Shown here in pieces: positions 49,018-58,139 of a stretch of 64,000 bases of DNA (the first letter of the stretch is position 1; each line of letters starts with the position of its first letter). The notes below the pieces were generated by a model. The model was not told the origin of the DNA and did no database searches. It saw nothing but the letters and a program-made list of their open reading frames with translations. The stretch lies in the NCBI RefSeq assembly GCF_000971965.1, contig NZ_KQ040792.1, forward strand, positions 1 to 64,000, in the 5' to 3' direction. Position numbers and translations under genes: made by a program. This DNA is from Paenibacillus wulumuqiensis (lineage in GTDB: Bacteria; Bacillota; Bacilli; Paenibacillales; Paenibacillaceae).

Positions 49018-51099
49018 ATGCCTAAGCCGCTCCAGCAGCACCGTTATATGCCAGGACTCGACGGCCTCCGGGCATTCGCCGTACTGGTCGTTATTATTTA
49101 TCATCTGAATACCGATTGGGCACCCGGCGGACTGCTTGGTGTCGGGATTTTCTTTGTATTATCGGGTTATCTGATCACGGATATCCTCGCCGGACAGTGG
49201 GAGCGCAATCGCCGTTTTGCAATGAAGGACTTCTGGCTCCGGCGTGCCCGCAGGCTGCTGCCGGCCATGTTCGTCATGATCGCTGTCGTGGCGCTCTGGT
49301 GCCTGATCGGAGATCATTCGAGGCTCACCGCGCTGGCTGGAGATATTCCGGCAGCCCTGCTGTATGTGAGCAACTGGTGGTTTATTTTCCATAAAGTATC
49401 GTACTTTGAGAGCTTCGGTCCGGCTTCACCGCTCGGTCATCTCTGGTCGCTGGCGGTAGAGGAGCAGTTCTATCTATTGTGGCCGTTCCTGCTGCTGCTC
49501 GGGCTGAAGTTCCTGCCCAAGCGGGGCAATCTGGCCGGCTGGATTATCAGCCTGTCCATTATCTCGGCGCTGCTAATGGCAGTGATCTATGTACCGGGTG
49601 AAGACCCGAGCCGTGTATATTATGGAACAGATACACGCATATTCGCTCTACTGATCGGAGCAGCGCTGGCGATTGTCTGGCCGAGCATGAAGCTCAAGAG
49701 CAGCGTATCTGCGCCTGCACGGAATGTACTCGATGTGACAGGTACCATCTCCCTGCTAATCCTGATCTGGCTGGTCTGGCATACGAATGAATACCAGCCG
49801 TTCCTGTACCGCGGAGGCATGCTGCTCATCGCGATCCTTACCGCAATCCTGATCGCTGTACTGGCACACCCGGCGAGCCGCCTGGCTGTTCTCGTCGGCT
49901 GCAAGCGGCTGCGCTGGCTGGGTAAACGCTCCTACGGACTGTATCTATGGCATTTCCCCGTGATCACGCTCAGCACCCCGCAGGTGAGCACTGAAGATCC
50001 ATCCGTATGGAGAGCGATTATTCAGGTGGCGGTCAGCCTCGCGCTGGCGGAACTGAGCTGGAGATATGTAGAAGAGCCGATCCGCAGAAACGGCTTCCGT
50101 CAATCACTTGGCCGCACATATGCGCAGCGGAATCGCTGGCGGAACTCCCGTTCCTGGATCTACGGAGGCAGTGCAGCAATGCTGTTCGTCGTCTCTGCGC
50201 TGGTGCTGGGACATGTCGTCTCCAATTCGGCACCCAAGGTCGATCCACAGCAGCCGCAGTCCGTATTCATCGTCGGCAAGCCGGTCTCGACAGACGACAA
50301 GTCCGCTTCTGCCGCAGACAAAATGTCCAAGGATGTAGCGAGTTCCGTGAAGTCCCAGGGCAAGGAACCGCAAAAAGCAGACGCGACCAAGCAGACTACC
50401 GAAGATCAGCAGGATAACGGCCCGTCTGACAATGCGGCTGCAGGCAGCAAGGACGACGAGCCGACCAGCAAACCGTCTTCCGGCAGAACGACAGAATCCG
50501 GCAGTCTGAGTGCAGGCAGCAGCAAAGGCTCCGCCTCCAGTGAGCAGAGCAAGCTGTCCTCGGCATCCCAGCAGAACGCTTCCGATCCTATGGCAGCTAC
50601 GAACAAGAAAGTGCTGGATAAAATCGTCTCCGGCGAAGGCGTAACCGCGATCGGTGACTCCGTCATGCTGGACGTCGCCCGCCACCTCAGCGAAGTAATG
50701 CCGGGCATCACCATCGACGGACGGGTAGGCCGCCAGATGACCGAAGCCCCGGCCGAGATCCAGCAGCTGCGCCGAAGCGGCCATCTCGGCTCCAAGGTGA
50801 TTATCGAACTGGGAACGAACGGTTCCTTCACCCGCGAACAGCTGGAAGACCTGCTGGATGAACTGGGCGATGCCAAGAAGATCATCCTGATCAATACACG
50901 TGTGCCGCGTCCATGGGAGACGCTGGTGAATGATACAATTAACGCGGTAGCTGCCGAAGATTCGCGCATTACCGTGGTGGATTGGTATTCGGCGAGCAAG
51001 GGGCAGGACAGCTTCTTCGCGACGGATGGTGTGCACGTGAATCCATCCGGTGCCAAAGTATTTGCCACCCTGGTCGCCAACGCGATTGCCGGTAAATAA
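49018..51099 (+). CDS. OatA-like peptidoglycan O-acetyltransferase (acyltransferase-3 plus SGNH)
   Basis: This 693-residue protein joins an N-terminal membrane acyltransferase-3 domain (about ten or eleven helices, residues 8-400) with GLDGLRAFAVLVVIIYHLN (H29) and FFVLSGYLITDI to an extracellular SGNH domain. In the latter, GDSVM carries S548, GTNG gives the oxyanion Asn, and DGVH holds D670 and H673. A long Ser/Lys/Ala/Asp-rich linker (about 415-530) separates them. This is the OatA plan, in which acetyl groups cross the membrane and are placed on muramic acid, giving lysozyme resistance. The acceptor could instead be another wall polymer. Confidence 0.88.
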   Translation: MPKPLQQHRYMPGLDGLRAFAVLVVIIYHLNTDWAPGGLLGVGIFFVLSGYLITDILAGQWERNRRFAMKDFWLRRARRLLPAMFVMIAVVALWCLIGDHSRLTALAGDIPAALLYVSNWWFIFHKVSYFESFGPASPLGHLWSLAVEEQFYLLWPFLLLLGLKFLPKRGNLAGWIISLSIISALLMAVIYVPGEDPSRVYYGTDTRIFALLIGAALAIVWPSMKLKSSVSAPARNVLDVTGTISLLILIWLVWHTNEYQPFLYRGGMLLIAILTAILIAVLAHPASRLAVLVGCKRLRWLGKRSYGLYLWHFPVITLSTPQVSTEDPSVWRAIIQVAVSLALAELSWRYVEEPIRRNGFRQSLGRTYAQRNRWRNSRSWIYGGSAAMLFVVSALVLGHVVSNSAPKVDPQQPQSVFIVGKPVSTDDKSASAADKMSKDVASSVKSQGKEPQKADATKQTTEDQQDNGPSDNAAAGSKDDEPTSKPSSGRTTESGSLSAGSSKGSASSEQSKLSSASQQNASDPMAATNKKVLDKIVSGEGVTAIGDSVMLDVARHLSEVMPGITIDGRVGRQMTEAPAEIQQLRRSGHLGSKVIIELGTNGSFTREQLEDLLDELGDAKKIILINTRVPRPWETLVNDTINAVAAEDSRITVVDWYSASKGQDSFFATDGVHVNPSGAKVFATLVANAIAGK

Positions 51100-51527
51100 G
51101 CGGCGAATCAGCGCTGAATGTAACAGATGATGCAGTCGTGAGTGTATATAACTAGATTTAGAGGATATATTTTACAATTCATACGGAAGTCCTATACAAC
51201 TCCCTTAACAGACTTCCGATAGTATTAAAGGAAGATTCACAAGTGCTCCCTCTGGGCCGACTGCCATTCAGTCAGCGTGGAGGGAGTTTTTAATTTAGCG
51301 CGAGGATGTGAGACGTTTCTGTAGTCGAAGAATGATGGCAAATATGCCAGTATACCCAAGCTGCATACATATATTTATAAGTAAGCGAAAAGCAACAGAG
51401 AGCTATTCGCTATAGAGAAACAGCATAAACTTTATCCGCGTATATTTAAAAAAAATATTAAATAATTACATCAATTTATCCGATATTTACTTGGTAACTA
51501 TCTAAGTAAGTAAACGGAGGGTTTGGA
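51100..51527. other. AT-rich spacer before the surface protein gene
   Basis: It contains the acyltransferase terminator and about 235 AT-rich bases before the kelch-SLH gene. No clear sigma-A promoter is seen; repeated TAAGTAAG-like sequence near 51503-51513 precedes the ribosome binding site CGGAGGG. Confidence 0.4.
51246..51292 (+). terminator. Terminator after the acyltransferase gene
   Basis: CTCCCTC (51246-51252) pairs with GAGGGAG (51280-51286), with an inner GACTG/CAGTC stem, followed by TTTTT. Confidence 0.8.
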
Positions 51528-54500
51528 TTGAAAGGATTAGGGGTACTAAAGAAATCCGCTATCATGTTCTTAACAGCTGCTGTCGTATGTACTACACCGG
51601 TAGGCCTGACGACAAGCGTATCGGCTGAATCATCAAGTGTGGATTATTCCTCAAATTATACATGGGTACAGATGAACCCAACCACCTACCCAACAGGCAG
51701 AACAGCACCGCTGATGACATATGACCCGGTGAACAAGTACGTCATTCTGTTCGGAGGCCTGGTATCCGGCGTATGGTCATCAGAAACATGGAAATGGGAC
51801 GGCCAAAACTGGACCCTGCTCAATCCAACTACCAAGCCGCCAGCTCGCAGCGGCGGCGGTATGGCTTATGATCCAAATAGCCAGCAGGTCATTATGTATG
51901 GTGGAGATGGTGGAGGAACGGGGACATGGGCATGGACAGGCACCAACTGGAAGCAGCTTCCGACAGCTCATAATCCGGGTGTCCGTCGTATTCCTTATAT
52001 GTCTGTTGCACCATCCGCAAATGGTACTACTCAGAATATCCTGTTATTTGGCGGATTGGACAGTAATAGCAATGAGTATGGTGACACATGGATCTGGGAC
52101 GGTACAGACTGGGCTCAGGTAGCCATCAACTCGGGACCTTCCGCAAGATCATTTGGTCAGATGGCCTATGATCCGATTCACAAAAGAACAGTCTTGTTTG
52201 GCGGTGTAAGCAAGGGTGTTTTCTACAATGATACCTGGACATGGGATGGTTCCCAATGGACCCAGCACCTCATGTCAGCGAGCCATATACCGCAGGCAAG
52301 AGCAGGAGCGGGTATGGCCTTCGATGACTCGCATATTATTATGGCGGGCGGTGACGGCAGCGGCACTTCATTGAATGATACATGGATCTGGGATGGCAGC
52401 CAGTGGGAGAAACAGTCTTTGCAGAGCAGCTATACCCCCCACGCGCATATGGGCATGACCTATGATGCCAAAAACGGCAAAATCGTTATATTTGGCGGTT
52501 TCACTAGCGGTGTATCCGCTCTCCCGCGAGACACCTGGATTCTGCAAAATCTGCCAAAAGTAAAGACAGGACTCGCCGACAAGATTACTTCAACTTCGGT
52601 TTCCCTGTCGGGTGAGCTCCTGTCTGAAGGCAAATCGCCAGTGCAGTACGCAGGCATCGAGATCAATGATGGCAATGCAGTGACCCGCCATGCGGCACCG
52701 GACAATTCACTGGGCAGCTACATGCTGAATATTACCGACCTCAAGCCGGATACCAGCTATACGTATCGGGCATATGCAGTCGATGTATATGGCAATGTCG
52801 CCTATGGAGACAACGCCAGTTTCATAACCAAGAAAAAGTCGCCATTACTGCTCGACAGCTATAACTACAGCCTGAAAATTGGTGAGACCCATCAGACAGT
52901 TGCCCAATCCGTCTATGAAGGCGATGGCAGCCTGTTCACCATTACAGATGGTGTGACATTCAGTTCCCAATCACCGGAGATTGCCTCCGTGGATGACAAA
53001 GGTTTGGTCAAAGGCGTGGCTGAAGGGAATACTGTCGTGACAGCGGTATACAATGGCCTGAGCGCACAGGTGACGGTCAATGTGTACTTTACGCCGCCGA
53101 CGCTGGTCAGACTGTCCGCAGACAGTGAATCCTATACGCTTCGCAAAGGCACTACCCAACCAACCGTAACGCGCGCCGTATACGATGACGGTACGAGCGA
53201 AGTAATCACCGGCAACCTGCAATACACGTCTTCCGACGAGAGCATCGCCACGGTCGATAGCAATGGTGTCATCACCGCGAGATCCAAAGGCAGTGCAGAC
53301 ATCACTATCGAATACGCAGGCAAAACTTTTGTGATTCGAGTCAATGTAACGGAAAAGCATAATTCCAAAAATAATACTACCAGCGGCGATTCCACACCAG
53401 CTGCACCAACCCCTGAGCCGACGGTTACTCCAGGGACCGATCCGGAAGTGGTCATCACCGATCCGTCTACCAGCGAACCGATCGCTACCCTGATCAAACA
53501 GGACAAAGACGGCAAGAAGACAGCCACCATCGCAGTCGACAGCGACAAAGCGATTGAAGCACTGGAGAAATCCAACCGCAGCACATTGGTGATCCGCTCC
53601 GACGAAAATGCGGATGAGACCCATACCCGACTGGATGGCACTATCGCCAAATGGCTGGATAACAAAAATGGCGCGATCGAACTGCAATCACCGTCCGGAA
53701 GATACATTCTGCCGGCCAAGCAGCTCGGTGTGAATGAACTCATCGCCAAAAATAACGCAGCCGCCAGCCTGTCCCAGCTGCATCTGAACGTAACCGTATC
53801 GGCAGCTTCGGCATCAGCCGAGCAGGGCATCCAAAATGCGGCTGCATTCAAAAAGCTAAGCATGGTCGGACCGGCAATGAACTTTGGCGTGACCTCCACG
53901 TACAATGGAGAACAGACATCAGTTCCAAACTTCGACCAGTATGCACAGCGTCTGATCCCGCTGCCGGCAGGCTATGATCCGAATCGTATTACGACAGGTA
54001 TCATCTACGATGAGAACCAGACCTCGTTCATGCACGTACCAACTCAGGTTGTGCGCATCGATGGTCAATATTATGCACAGATCAACAGTCTGGTGAGCAA
54101 CGGCACCTATGCGCTGATCTGGAACGAGAAGACATTCGATGATGTGACCAATCACTGGGGCAAAGCAGCAATCGATAGCATGGCTTCCCGCCTCGTCGTG
54201 GAAGGCATGAATGAGATGACTTTTGATCCAAATCGTAAGATTACCCGTGCCGAATTCTCTGCGATCGCAGTGCGTGCATTTGGACTGCAGGACGATCGTG
54301 CAGTAGGCAAATCCTTTACTGATGTTGCCAGCGGTACATGGTATACGCCATATGTAGGCACAGCATCTGCCTACGGACTGCTGAATGGCTATACCGATGG
54401 CTCGTTCAAGCCGGACAAAACCATCACCCGTCAGGAAGCCATCTCCATCCTGATCCGTGCAGCCCGACTGGCCGACATCAATCCGTCAGCCAGCAGTACA

Positions 54501-54689
54501 GCTACACTGAACAGCTACAAAGACGGCGCCCAGACCTCCGCATGGGCCAAGCAGGATGTAAGCTATGCGACAGAGCAGGGCATCATGCAGGGCGATGCAG
54601 CCGGTATGCTGAACAGTAAAGGCGCTGTGACCCGTGCAGAGACAGCTTCCCTGATGGAGCGTATTCTGAAATTTGCAGAACTGATTTAA
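51528..54689 (+). CDS. Kelch-repeat, BIG2 and SLH-domain surface protein
   Basis: This is a 1053-residue secreted S-layer-anchored protein, starting at TTG 51528 behind CGGAGGG. A signal peptide (1-33, VSAESS) is followed by about six kelch-like repeats (45-340) with the recurring blade motif DTWIWDGTDW or DTWTWDGSQW and ILFGG. A fibronectin III-like segment (about 345-435), two BIG2-like domains (about 440-520 and 525-605), a Thr/Pro linker, a further domain (about 640-865) and three SLH domains (about 870-1053, FDDVTNHWGKAAIDSM) complete it. SLH domains bind pyruvylated wall polymer. The ligand of the propeller is unknown. Confidence 0.88.
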   Translation: MKGLGVLKKSAIMFLTAAVVCTTPVGLTTSVSAESSSVDYSSNYTWVQMNPTTYPTGRTAPLMTYDPVNKYVILFGGLVSGVWSSETWKWDGQNWTLLNPTTKPPARSGGGMAYDPNSQQVIMYGGDGGGTGTWAWTGTNWKQLPTAHNPGVRRIPYMSVAPSANGTTQNILLFGGLDSNSNEYGDTWIWDGTDWAQVAINSGPSARSFGQMAYDPIHKRTVLFGGVSKGVFYNDTWTWDGSQWTQHLMSASHIPQARAGAGMAFDDSHIIMAGGDGSGTSLNDTWIWDGSQWEKQSLQSSYTPHAHMGMTYDAKNGKIVIFGGFTSGVSALPRDTWILQNLPKVKTGLADKITSTSVSLSGELLSEGKSPVQYAGIEINDGNAVTRHAAPDNSLGSYMLNITDLKPDTSYTYRAYAVDVYGNVAYGDNASFITKKKSPLLLDSYNYSLKIGETHQTVAQSVYEGDGSLFTITDGVTFSSQSPEIASVDDKGLVKGVAEGNTVVTAVYNGLSAQVTVNVYFTPPTLVRLSADSESYTLRKGTTQPTVTRAVYDDGTSEVITGNLQYTSSDESIATVDSNGVITARSKGSADITIEYAGKTFVIRVNVTEKHNSKNNTTSGDSTPAAPTPEPTVTPGTDPEVVITDPSTSEPIATLIKQDKDGKKTATIAVDSDKAIEALEKSNRSTLVIRSDENADETHTRLDGTIAKWLDNKNGAIELQSPSGRYILPAKQLGVNELIAKNNAAASLSQLHLNVTVSAASASAEQGIQNAAAFKKLSMVGPAMNFGVTSTYNGEQTSVPNFDQYAQRLIPLPAGYDPNRITTGIIYDENQTSFMHVPTQVVRIDGQYYAQINSLVSNGTYALIWNEKTFDDVTNHWGKAAIDSMASRLVVEGMNEMTFDPNRKITRAEFSAIAVRAFGLQDDRAVGKSFTDVASGTWYTPYVGTASAYGLLNGYTDGSFKPDKTITRQEAISILIRAARLADINPSASSTATLNSYKDGAQTSAWAKQDVSYATEQGIMQGDAAGMLNSKGAVTRAETASLMERILKFAELI

Positions 54690-54772
54690 ACGATGTCTAT
54701 CCAGCCTTGACTGCCAGGCGATCCAACGTTTGGTAGAATGGGCAGGAAGCACAGGATAGTATGTAAGTAAGA

Positions 54773-54815
54773 AGAAAGAGACCCTTCTGTTGGTGGAAAG
54801 GTCTCTTTCTTTTTG
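54773..54815 (+). terminator. Terminator after the surface protein gene
   Basis: AGAAAGAGACC (54773-54783) pairs with GGTCTCTTTCT (54800-54810), followed by TTTTT. The A-rich left side would also allow weaker termination of the small minus-strand gene to its right. Confidence 0.88.
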
Positions 54816-54857
54816 CTTTAGCCTGACTTCATAGAAGATGGATATGAATTCTGCAGT

Positions 54858-54986
54858 TTAATAATACGGTTTGTTCCGTTCATTCAGCGCACGTACTTGT
54901 TCTTCCAGTACACGTATTCTCTGATTTTGCCGATATAAGATTGGAGAAATGGCTATGATGAATAAAATGATGGCTCCGATGATCAT
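54858..54986 (-). CDS. Small single-pass membrane protein with coiled coil
   Basis: This 42-residue protein starts MIIGAIILFIIAISPILY (one membrane helix) followed by RQNQRIRVLEEQVRALNE, an amphipathic coiled-coil-like helix, and ends NKPYY. AAGGAGG lies seven bases before the ATG at 54986, which is stronger evidence than the longer upstream frame. It resembles membrane-anchored small proteins seen widely in Bacillales, but I cannot name the family. It is convergent with the SLH protein gene. Confidence 0.65.
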   Translation of the reverse strand: MIIGAIILFIIAISPILYRQNQRIRVLEEQVRALNERNKPYY

Positions 54987-55200
54987 ATTAAGCCTCCTTA
55001 TGTAGGTGAGTCGTATAAATAGTCTACATAAAAGAAAGTATCTGTTCAAAATGAAATTTGGAAAATAAAGTATGATATGATTTTTGGGGATGATGGAAGA
55101 CTATAGTAGCAGACACTAGCCGGATATCTGGTATGATAATAACATGTGAGTTCCAGTGACGGACGACAATACAGAGGTAATAGAATTCAGGAGGATATCG

Positions 55201-55680
55201 ATGTTCATACAGATTATTGGAGTAGGCAAGCTTAAGGAAAAATACCTCGTACAGGGAATCGCTGAGTACGCCAAGCGGCTGACTCCGTATATCAAGTTTC
55301 AGGTGATCGAAGTTAGTGACGAGAAAGCACCGGATACACTCAGCGATGCCGAGGTACGGATTGTAAAGGACAAGGAAGGCGAGCGAATTCTGGCGCAGAT
55401 TAAGCCGGATGCACACGTGATTACACTAACGCTGGACGGCAAGCTGTGGAGTTCCGAGGATCTGGCAGCCGAGATCGATAAGCTGGGGACGTATGGCAGC
55501 AGTCATGTGGTGTTTGTGATTGGCGGCAGTCATGGGATTGGGGATGAAGTGCTGAAGCGTGCGCAGCAGAAGCTGTGTTTTGGACGGATGACGCTGCCGC
55601 ATCAGTTGATGCGATTGGTGCTGGTGGAGCAGATTTACCGGGCGGTGAAGATTAACCGGGGAGAGCCTTATCATAAGTAG
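55201..55680 (+). CDS. rlmH: 23S rRNA (pseudouridine1915-N3)-methyltransferase RlmH
   Basis: RlmH is a SPOUT methyltransferase acting on 23S rRNA in the 70S ribosome. The 159-residue protein starts at 55201 with AGGAGG upstream and begins [19 protein letters not shown]. The SAM knot has [18 protein letters not shown] and ends [19 protein letters not shown], matching the family. It is the last conserved origin-arc gene here; the accessory islet begins beyond its terminator. Confidence 0.97.
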   Translation: MFIQIIGVGKLKEKYLVQGIAEYAKRLTPYIKFQVIEVSDEKAPDTLSDAEVRIVKDKEGERILAQIKPDAHVITLTLDGKLWSSEDLAAEIDKLGTYGSSHVVFVIGGSHGIGDEVLKRAQQKLCFGRMTLPHQLMRLVLVEQIYRAVKINRGEPYHK

Positions 55681-55833
55681 GGCGAAATTTTAGACAATCG
55701 CTTAGTAACAAGGAAATATTTTTAAGACATAATTGAAGATAGGTTATTTTGAATGATAAGCAGGTCTCAGCAAGTTTCTACAAACTTTTCGAAGCTATGA
55801 ATGATGCTTTGTTTGAAAGAAACCATCATTCAT

Positions 55834-55882
55834 GTAAAACAAAACCCTTTCCGCCGTAGTGGTGGAAAGGGTTTTGTTTTAC
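55834..55882. terminator. Bidirectional terminator at the left border of the defence islet
   Basis: A 19-base-pair stem (55834-55852 with 55864-55882) plus two further GC pairs closes a small loop, with T-rich arms on both strands. It serves rlmH on the plus strand and the AIPR gene on the minus strand, whose stop is three bases away. A second inverted repeat, GAATGATG/CATCATTC, precedes it (about 55799-55831). Confidence 0.85.
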
Positions 55883-55884
55883 TA

Positions 55885-57600
55885 TTATTCTGCGTTTCTC
55901 TCATTAATGTCTTGATTCAATCTTTCAGTAAATCCTTCCGTTCTAATATTATCGCGGTTATATTCACCCTCCGTAATAGTAGTAACCATGTCAGCTGCCT
56001 GTCGAAATACATCTTTATATTGTGTTTCGTCCCAAAGTACATTCATCAGTTGATTACAGTAGCGTGCCATCTCGTTTGAGTTGAAAAATCTGGGCATTGG
56101 AGTCTCAATGGCTAGTTTTCTAAAAGCCATTAACAAATGATACCGTGCTGTTTTCAATTCAGAAGATATAGCTTGGCTTCTAAAAAGATACTCTAGACGG
56201 TATTGTGCATATGCTGCTACGTAATACATTTCAAGCTTATGTTCAGGATTTAGAATTTCAGTTCCAATGTTTTTTAGAAGAAGTTTGTAATTCCTCGAAG
56301 TTCGGTGAGGCAAATCCAAAAATAATGATGCAAATGATTTTACAAGTGTTGTCATGCTCACAACACGAACCTTTTCAATATTAGGAACAGCATTGTATTG
56401 TCTGGATCTGCGTTCATAATATAATTTCTTATATCCATCGAATGAAGGGAAATAAGCTTCTAACTTTTTTGGGAATTCCGCCAAAGCAAAAAGTTGATCT
56501 TCTGTTACTTCAGTTTGTCGGTTCGTTGCTTTAATGATCTGATTTTTTACTTCCGGATCGTTTGTGGAAATTAATCTTATAGGAACAAGTATACTTTCAT
56601 CTATGAATGCTTTACTCTCATGTAAAACGTAGCTTGTTTGGCAACCGTTAACAATCTGATAATCCTCTACTACAAATTTATTACCAGTCGGGTGTAACCT
56701 TTTAGCTACAATAGTTACTCCATTGTTTAGCAAAGGGAAAAGAACTTTCTTTTCAACAGTCTCTAACGTTTCTTTTATTTCTGTATTAACAGGGTTCCAT
56801 TCCTGCCAATCACGGACATTATCATAGAATATTGAAGTATTCATATCTCCAGTATCATTTTCAATTAACTTCAAAAATTCTGGGACTGGAACAAATCCAA
56901 GATATGATTGTTCAACTCCTTGCATCTCCGGAAAAACGGTTCTGTTGATAAATGTGATTTCTTGCGTAATAGAGTTTCTTAAATTTCTATATAGTGTTTG
57001 GAGACGTTCAGCCCCGATGCACTCGAATACAACTTTTCTAAAAAGTCCGAGCTGTCTCAAATCTTCTACAACTGATTCTTTTCGAACTACAAGATTTCTA
57101 TCATTAACCCATTGACCTGTAGTAGCATAATAAAGAAAGCATTGAGGATTCCCCTTTTTAAACAGACGACTTTGCTCAAATATAACATTTAAAATCTTGG
57201 ATTTTGCTCTGATATGATCATTTTGAGGCAAAGCTGGGTTATCAGAAAAAATATCCTGAACTCCGAAACCAAATTGCCCAATTTTTTGAGTGTCAAAGTT
57301 GCTTGATCTTTCAGACTGAATAAAAACAAAAGAAATATCTAAGTACCCATTCGTTTCTGCTAGGTCTTCGATTTCTTCAGGTTCGGAAACCAAGCAACCG
57401 TTTACAATGATTGCTAGACAGTCAATGCCACAATCATTTCCTGCTCCAACTGAAATATCGAATGTTGAAAATGATTCGGAATAATGATTCGCTGTTACCA
57501 ATGCACCGGTAAAATGCTCGAAAGCTGTTTCTTGTGGTAGATGATTCAAAACATTTTCGGAAATAAACTCATCAAGCAAATTTTTTGTAATTCTATCCAA
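55885..57600 (-). CDS. AIPR-family putative phage-resistance protein
   Basis: This 571-residue protein has the hallmarks of the AIPR (abortive infection phage resistance) family: YLGFVPVPEFLKLIEND, SIFYDNVRDWQEWNPVNTEI, FPLLNNGVTIVAKRL and VEDYQIVNGCQTSYVLHES, then IRLISTNDPEVKNQIIKATN. The N-terminal 200 residues include GIDCLAIIVNG, a possible nuclease-like strand, and FVFIQSERSSNFD. The start is TTG 57600; no in-frame ATG is near. It is AT-rich compared with rlmH and the kelch gene, and transcribed towards the origin, consistent with transfer. Members were tied to abortive infection; the mechanism is unknown. Confidence 0.82.
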   Translation of the reverse strand: MDRITKNLLDEFISENVLNHLPQETAFEHFTGALVTANHYSESFSTFDISVGAGNDCGIDCLAIIVNGCLVSEPEEIEDLAETNGYLDISFVFIQSERSSNFDTQKIGQFGFGVQDIFSDNPALPQNDHIRAKSKILNVIFEQSRLFKKGNPQCFLYYATTGQWVNDRNLVVRKESVVEDLRQLGLFRKVVFECIGAERLQTLYRNLRNSITQEITFINRTVFPEMQGVEQSYLGFVPVPEFLKLIENDTGDMNTSIFYDNVRDWQEWNPVNTEIKETLETVEKKVLFPLLNNGVTIVAKRLHPTGNKFVVEDYQIVNGCQTSYVLHESKAFIDESILVPIRLISTNDPEVKNQIIKATNRQTEVTEDQLFALAEFPKKLEAYFPSFDGYKKLYYERRSRQYNAVPNIEKVRVVSMTTLVKSFASLFLDLPHRTSRNYKLLLKNIGTEILNPEHKLEMYYVAAYAQYRLEYLFRSQAISSELKTARYHLLMAFRKLAIETPMPRFFNSNEMARYCNQLMNVLWDETQYKDVFRQAADMVTTITEGEYNRDNIRTEGFTERLNQDINERNAE

Positions 57601-57702
57601 ATCGTCATCTCTTTTCTCTGTTGTAATTTCTTAAGTATAAGGTAGAAATGTATTAATAAAAAGAAGGAATTGAAGTTATAAAGACTAGGGGAAAATTGTA
57701 AT

Positions 57703-57780
57703 AAGTATGCCAACTGGTTTAACAAGCACCCGATTCATGAAACACTTGGCTATCTTCCGCCTGTTCAGTATCGCTTTCGG
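57703..57780 (+). mobile_element. Remnant of an IS3-family transposase C-terminus
   Basis: About 26 codons read KYANWFNKHPIHET, LGYLPPVQYRF, the usual end of the IS3/IS150 DDE integrase (YxxWFNxxRIHxxLGYxxPxxYR). No upstream catalytic domain and no second end are present, so only the tail of an insertion sequence remains. It lies between the AIPR and TIR genes and marks past transposition in this islet. Confidence 0.65.
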
Positions 57781-57895
57781 TGTCGTGAATGGATTGAAGG
57801 TGTTCGAAACGGGCTTGGATGTGAGAAAGTAAGGTGGAGAGGGTGTCGGTGGAGCGGAGCGTGACAATATCCTGTTGAGTTTGAAAAATTCTCAT
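57719..57895 (-). CDS. 58-residue ORF with strong ribosome binding site, truncated by IS remnant
   Basis: ATG 57895 follows AGGAGG by seven bases. The product begins MRIFQTQQDIVTLRSTD, continues LLSHIQARFEHLQSIHDTE and ends DSQVFHESGAC. The first about 38 residues look like a soluble amphipathic helix. The last about 20 are read from the antisense strand of the IS3 scrap, so the original gene was probably longer and lost its 3' part. No function can be given. It could be a small partner of the AIPR or TIR gene, or a fragment. Confidence 0.5.
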   Translation of the reverse strand: MRIFQTQQDIVTLRSTDTLSTLLSHIQARFEHLQSIHDTESDTEQAEDSQVFHESGAC

Positions 57896-58102
57896 TTGTG
57901 AATCCTCCTGAAAATAAAATAAGCCACTTTAGGAAGTATCTCTACAGGTATAATATTTGGTTGTCTTTTAGGTTGCTTCACTTATGCTTCTTCATTAATC
58001 GACTCAGAATGCAAGCAAATTAATGTAAATCAAAAAGAAATCAAATATGAAGATAGTTCTATGAAAGTAACTTTTAGGGTATGCATTTATATCCATAAAT
58101 AC

Positions 58103-58108
58103 TATAAT
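58103..58108 (+). promoter_or_regulatory. Probable -10 of the TIR gene
   Basis: A perfect TATAAT lies 32 bases before the TIR start; the -35 at 17 bases (TATGCA) is weak. The AT-rich leader between 57900 and 58139 shows no other element. Confidence 0.4.
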
Positions 58109-58139
58109 AGTGCTACATACATATATGAGGTGAGGACGA

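Noticed and set aside
48843-49025. 60-codon plus frame upstream of the acyltransferase
   Set aside because: It is Arg/Lys-rich without pattern, lacks a ribosome binding site and overlaps the start of the real gene.
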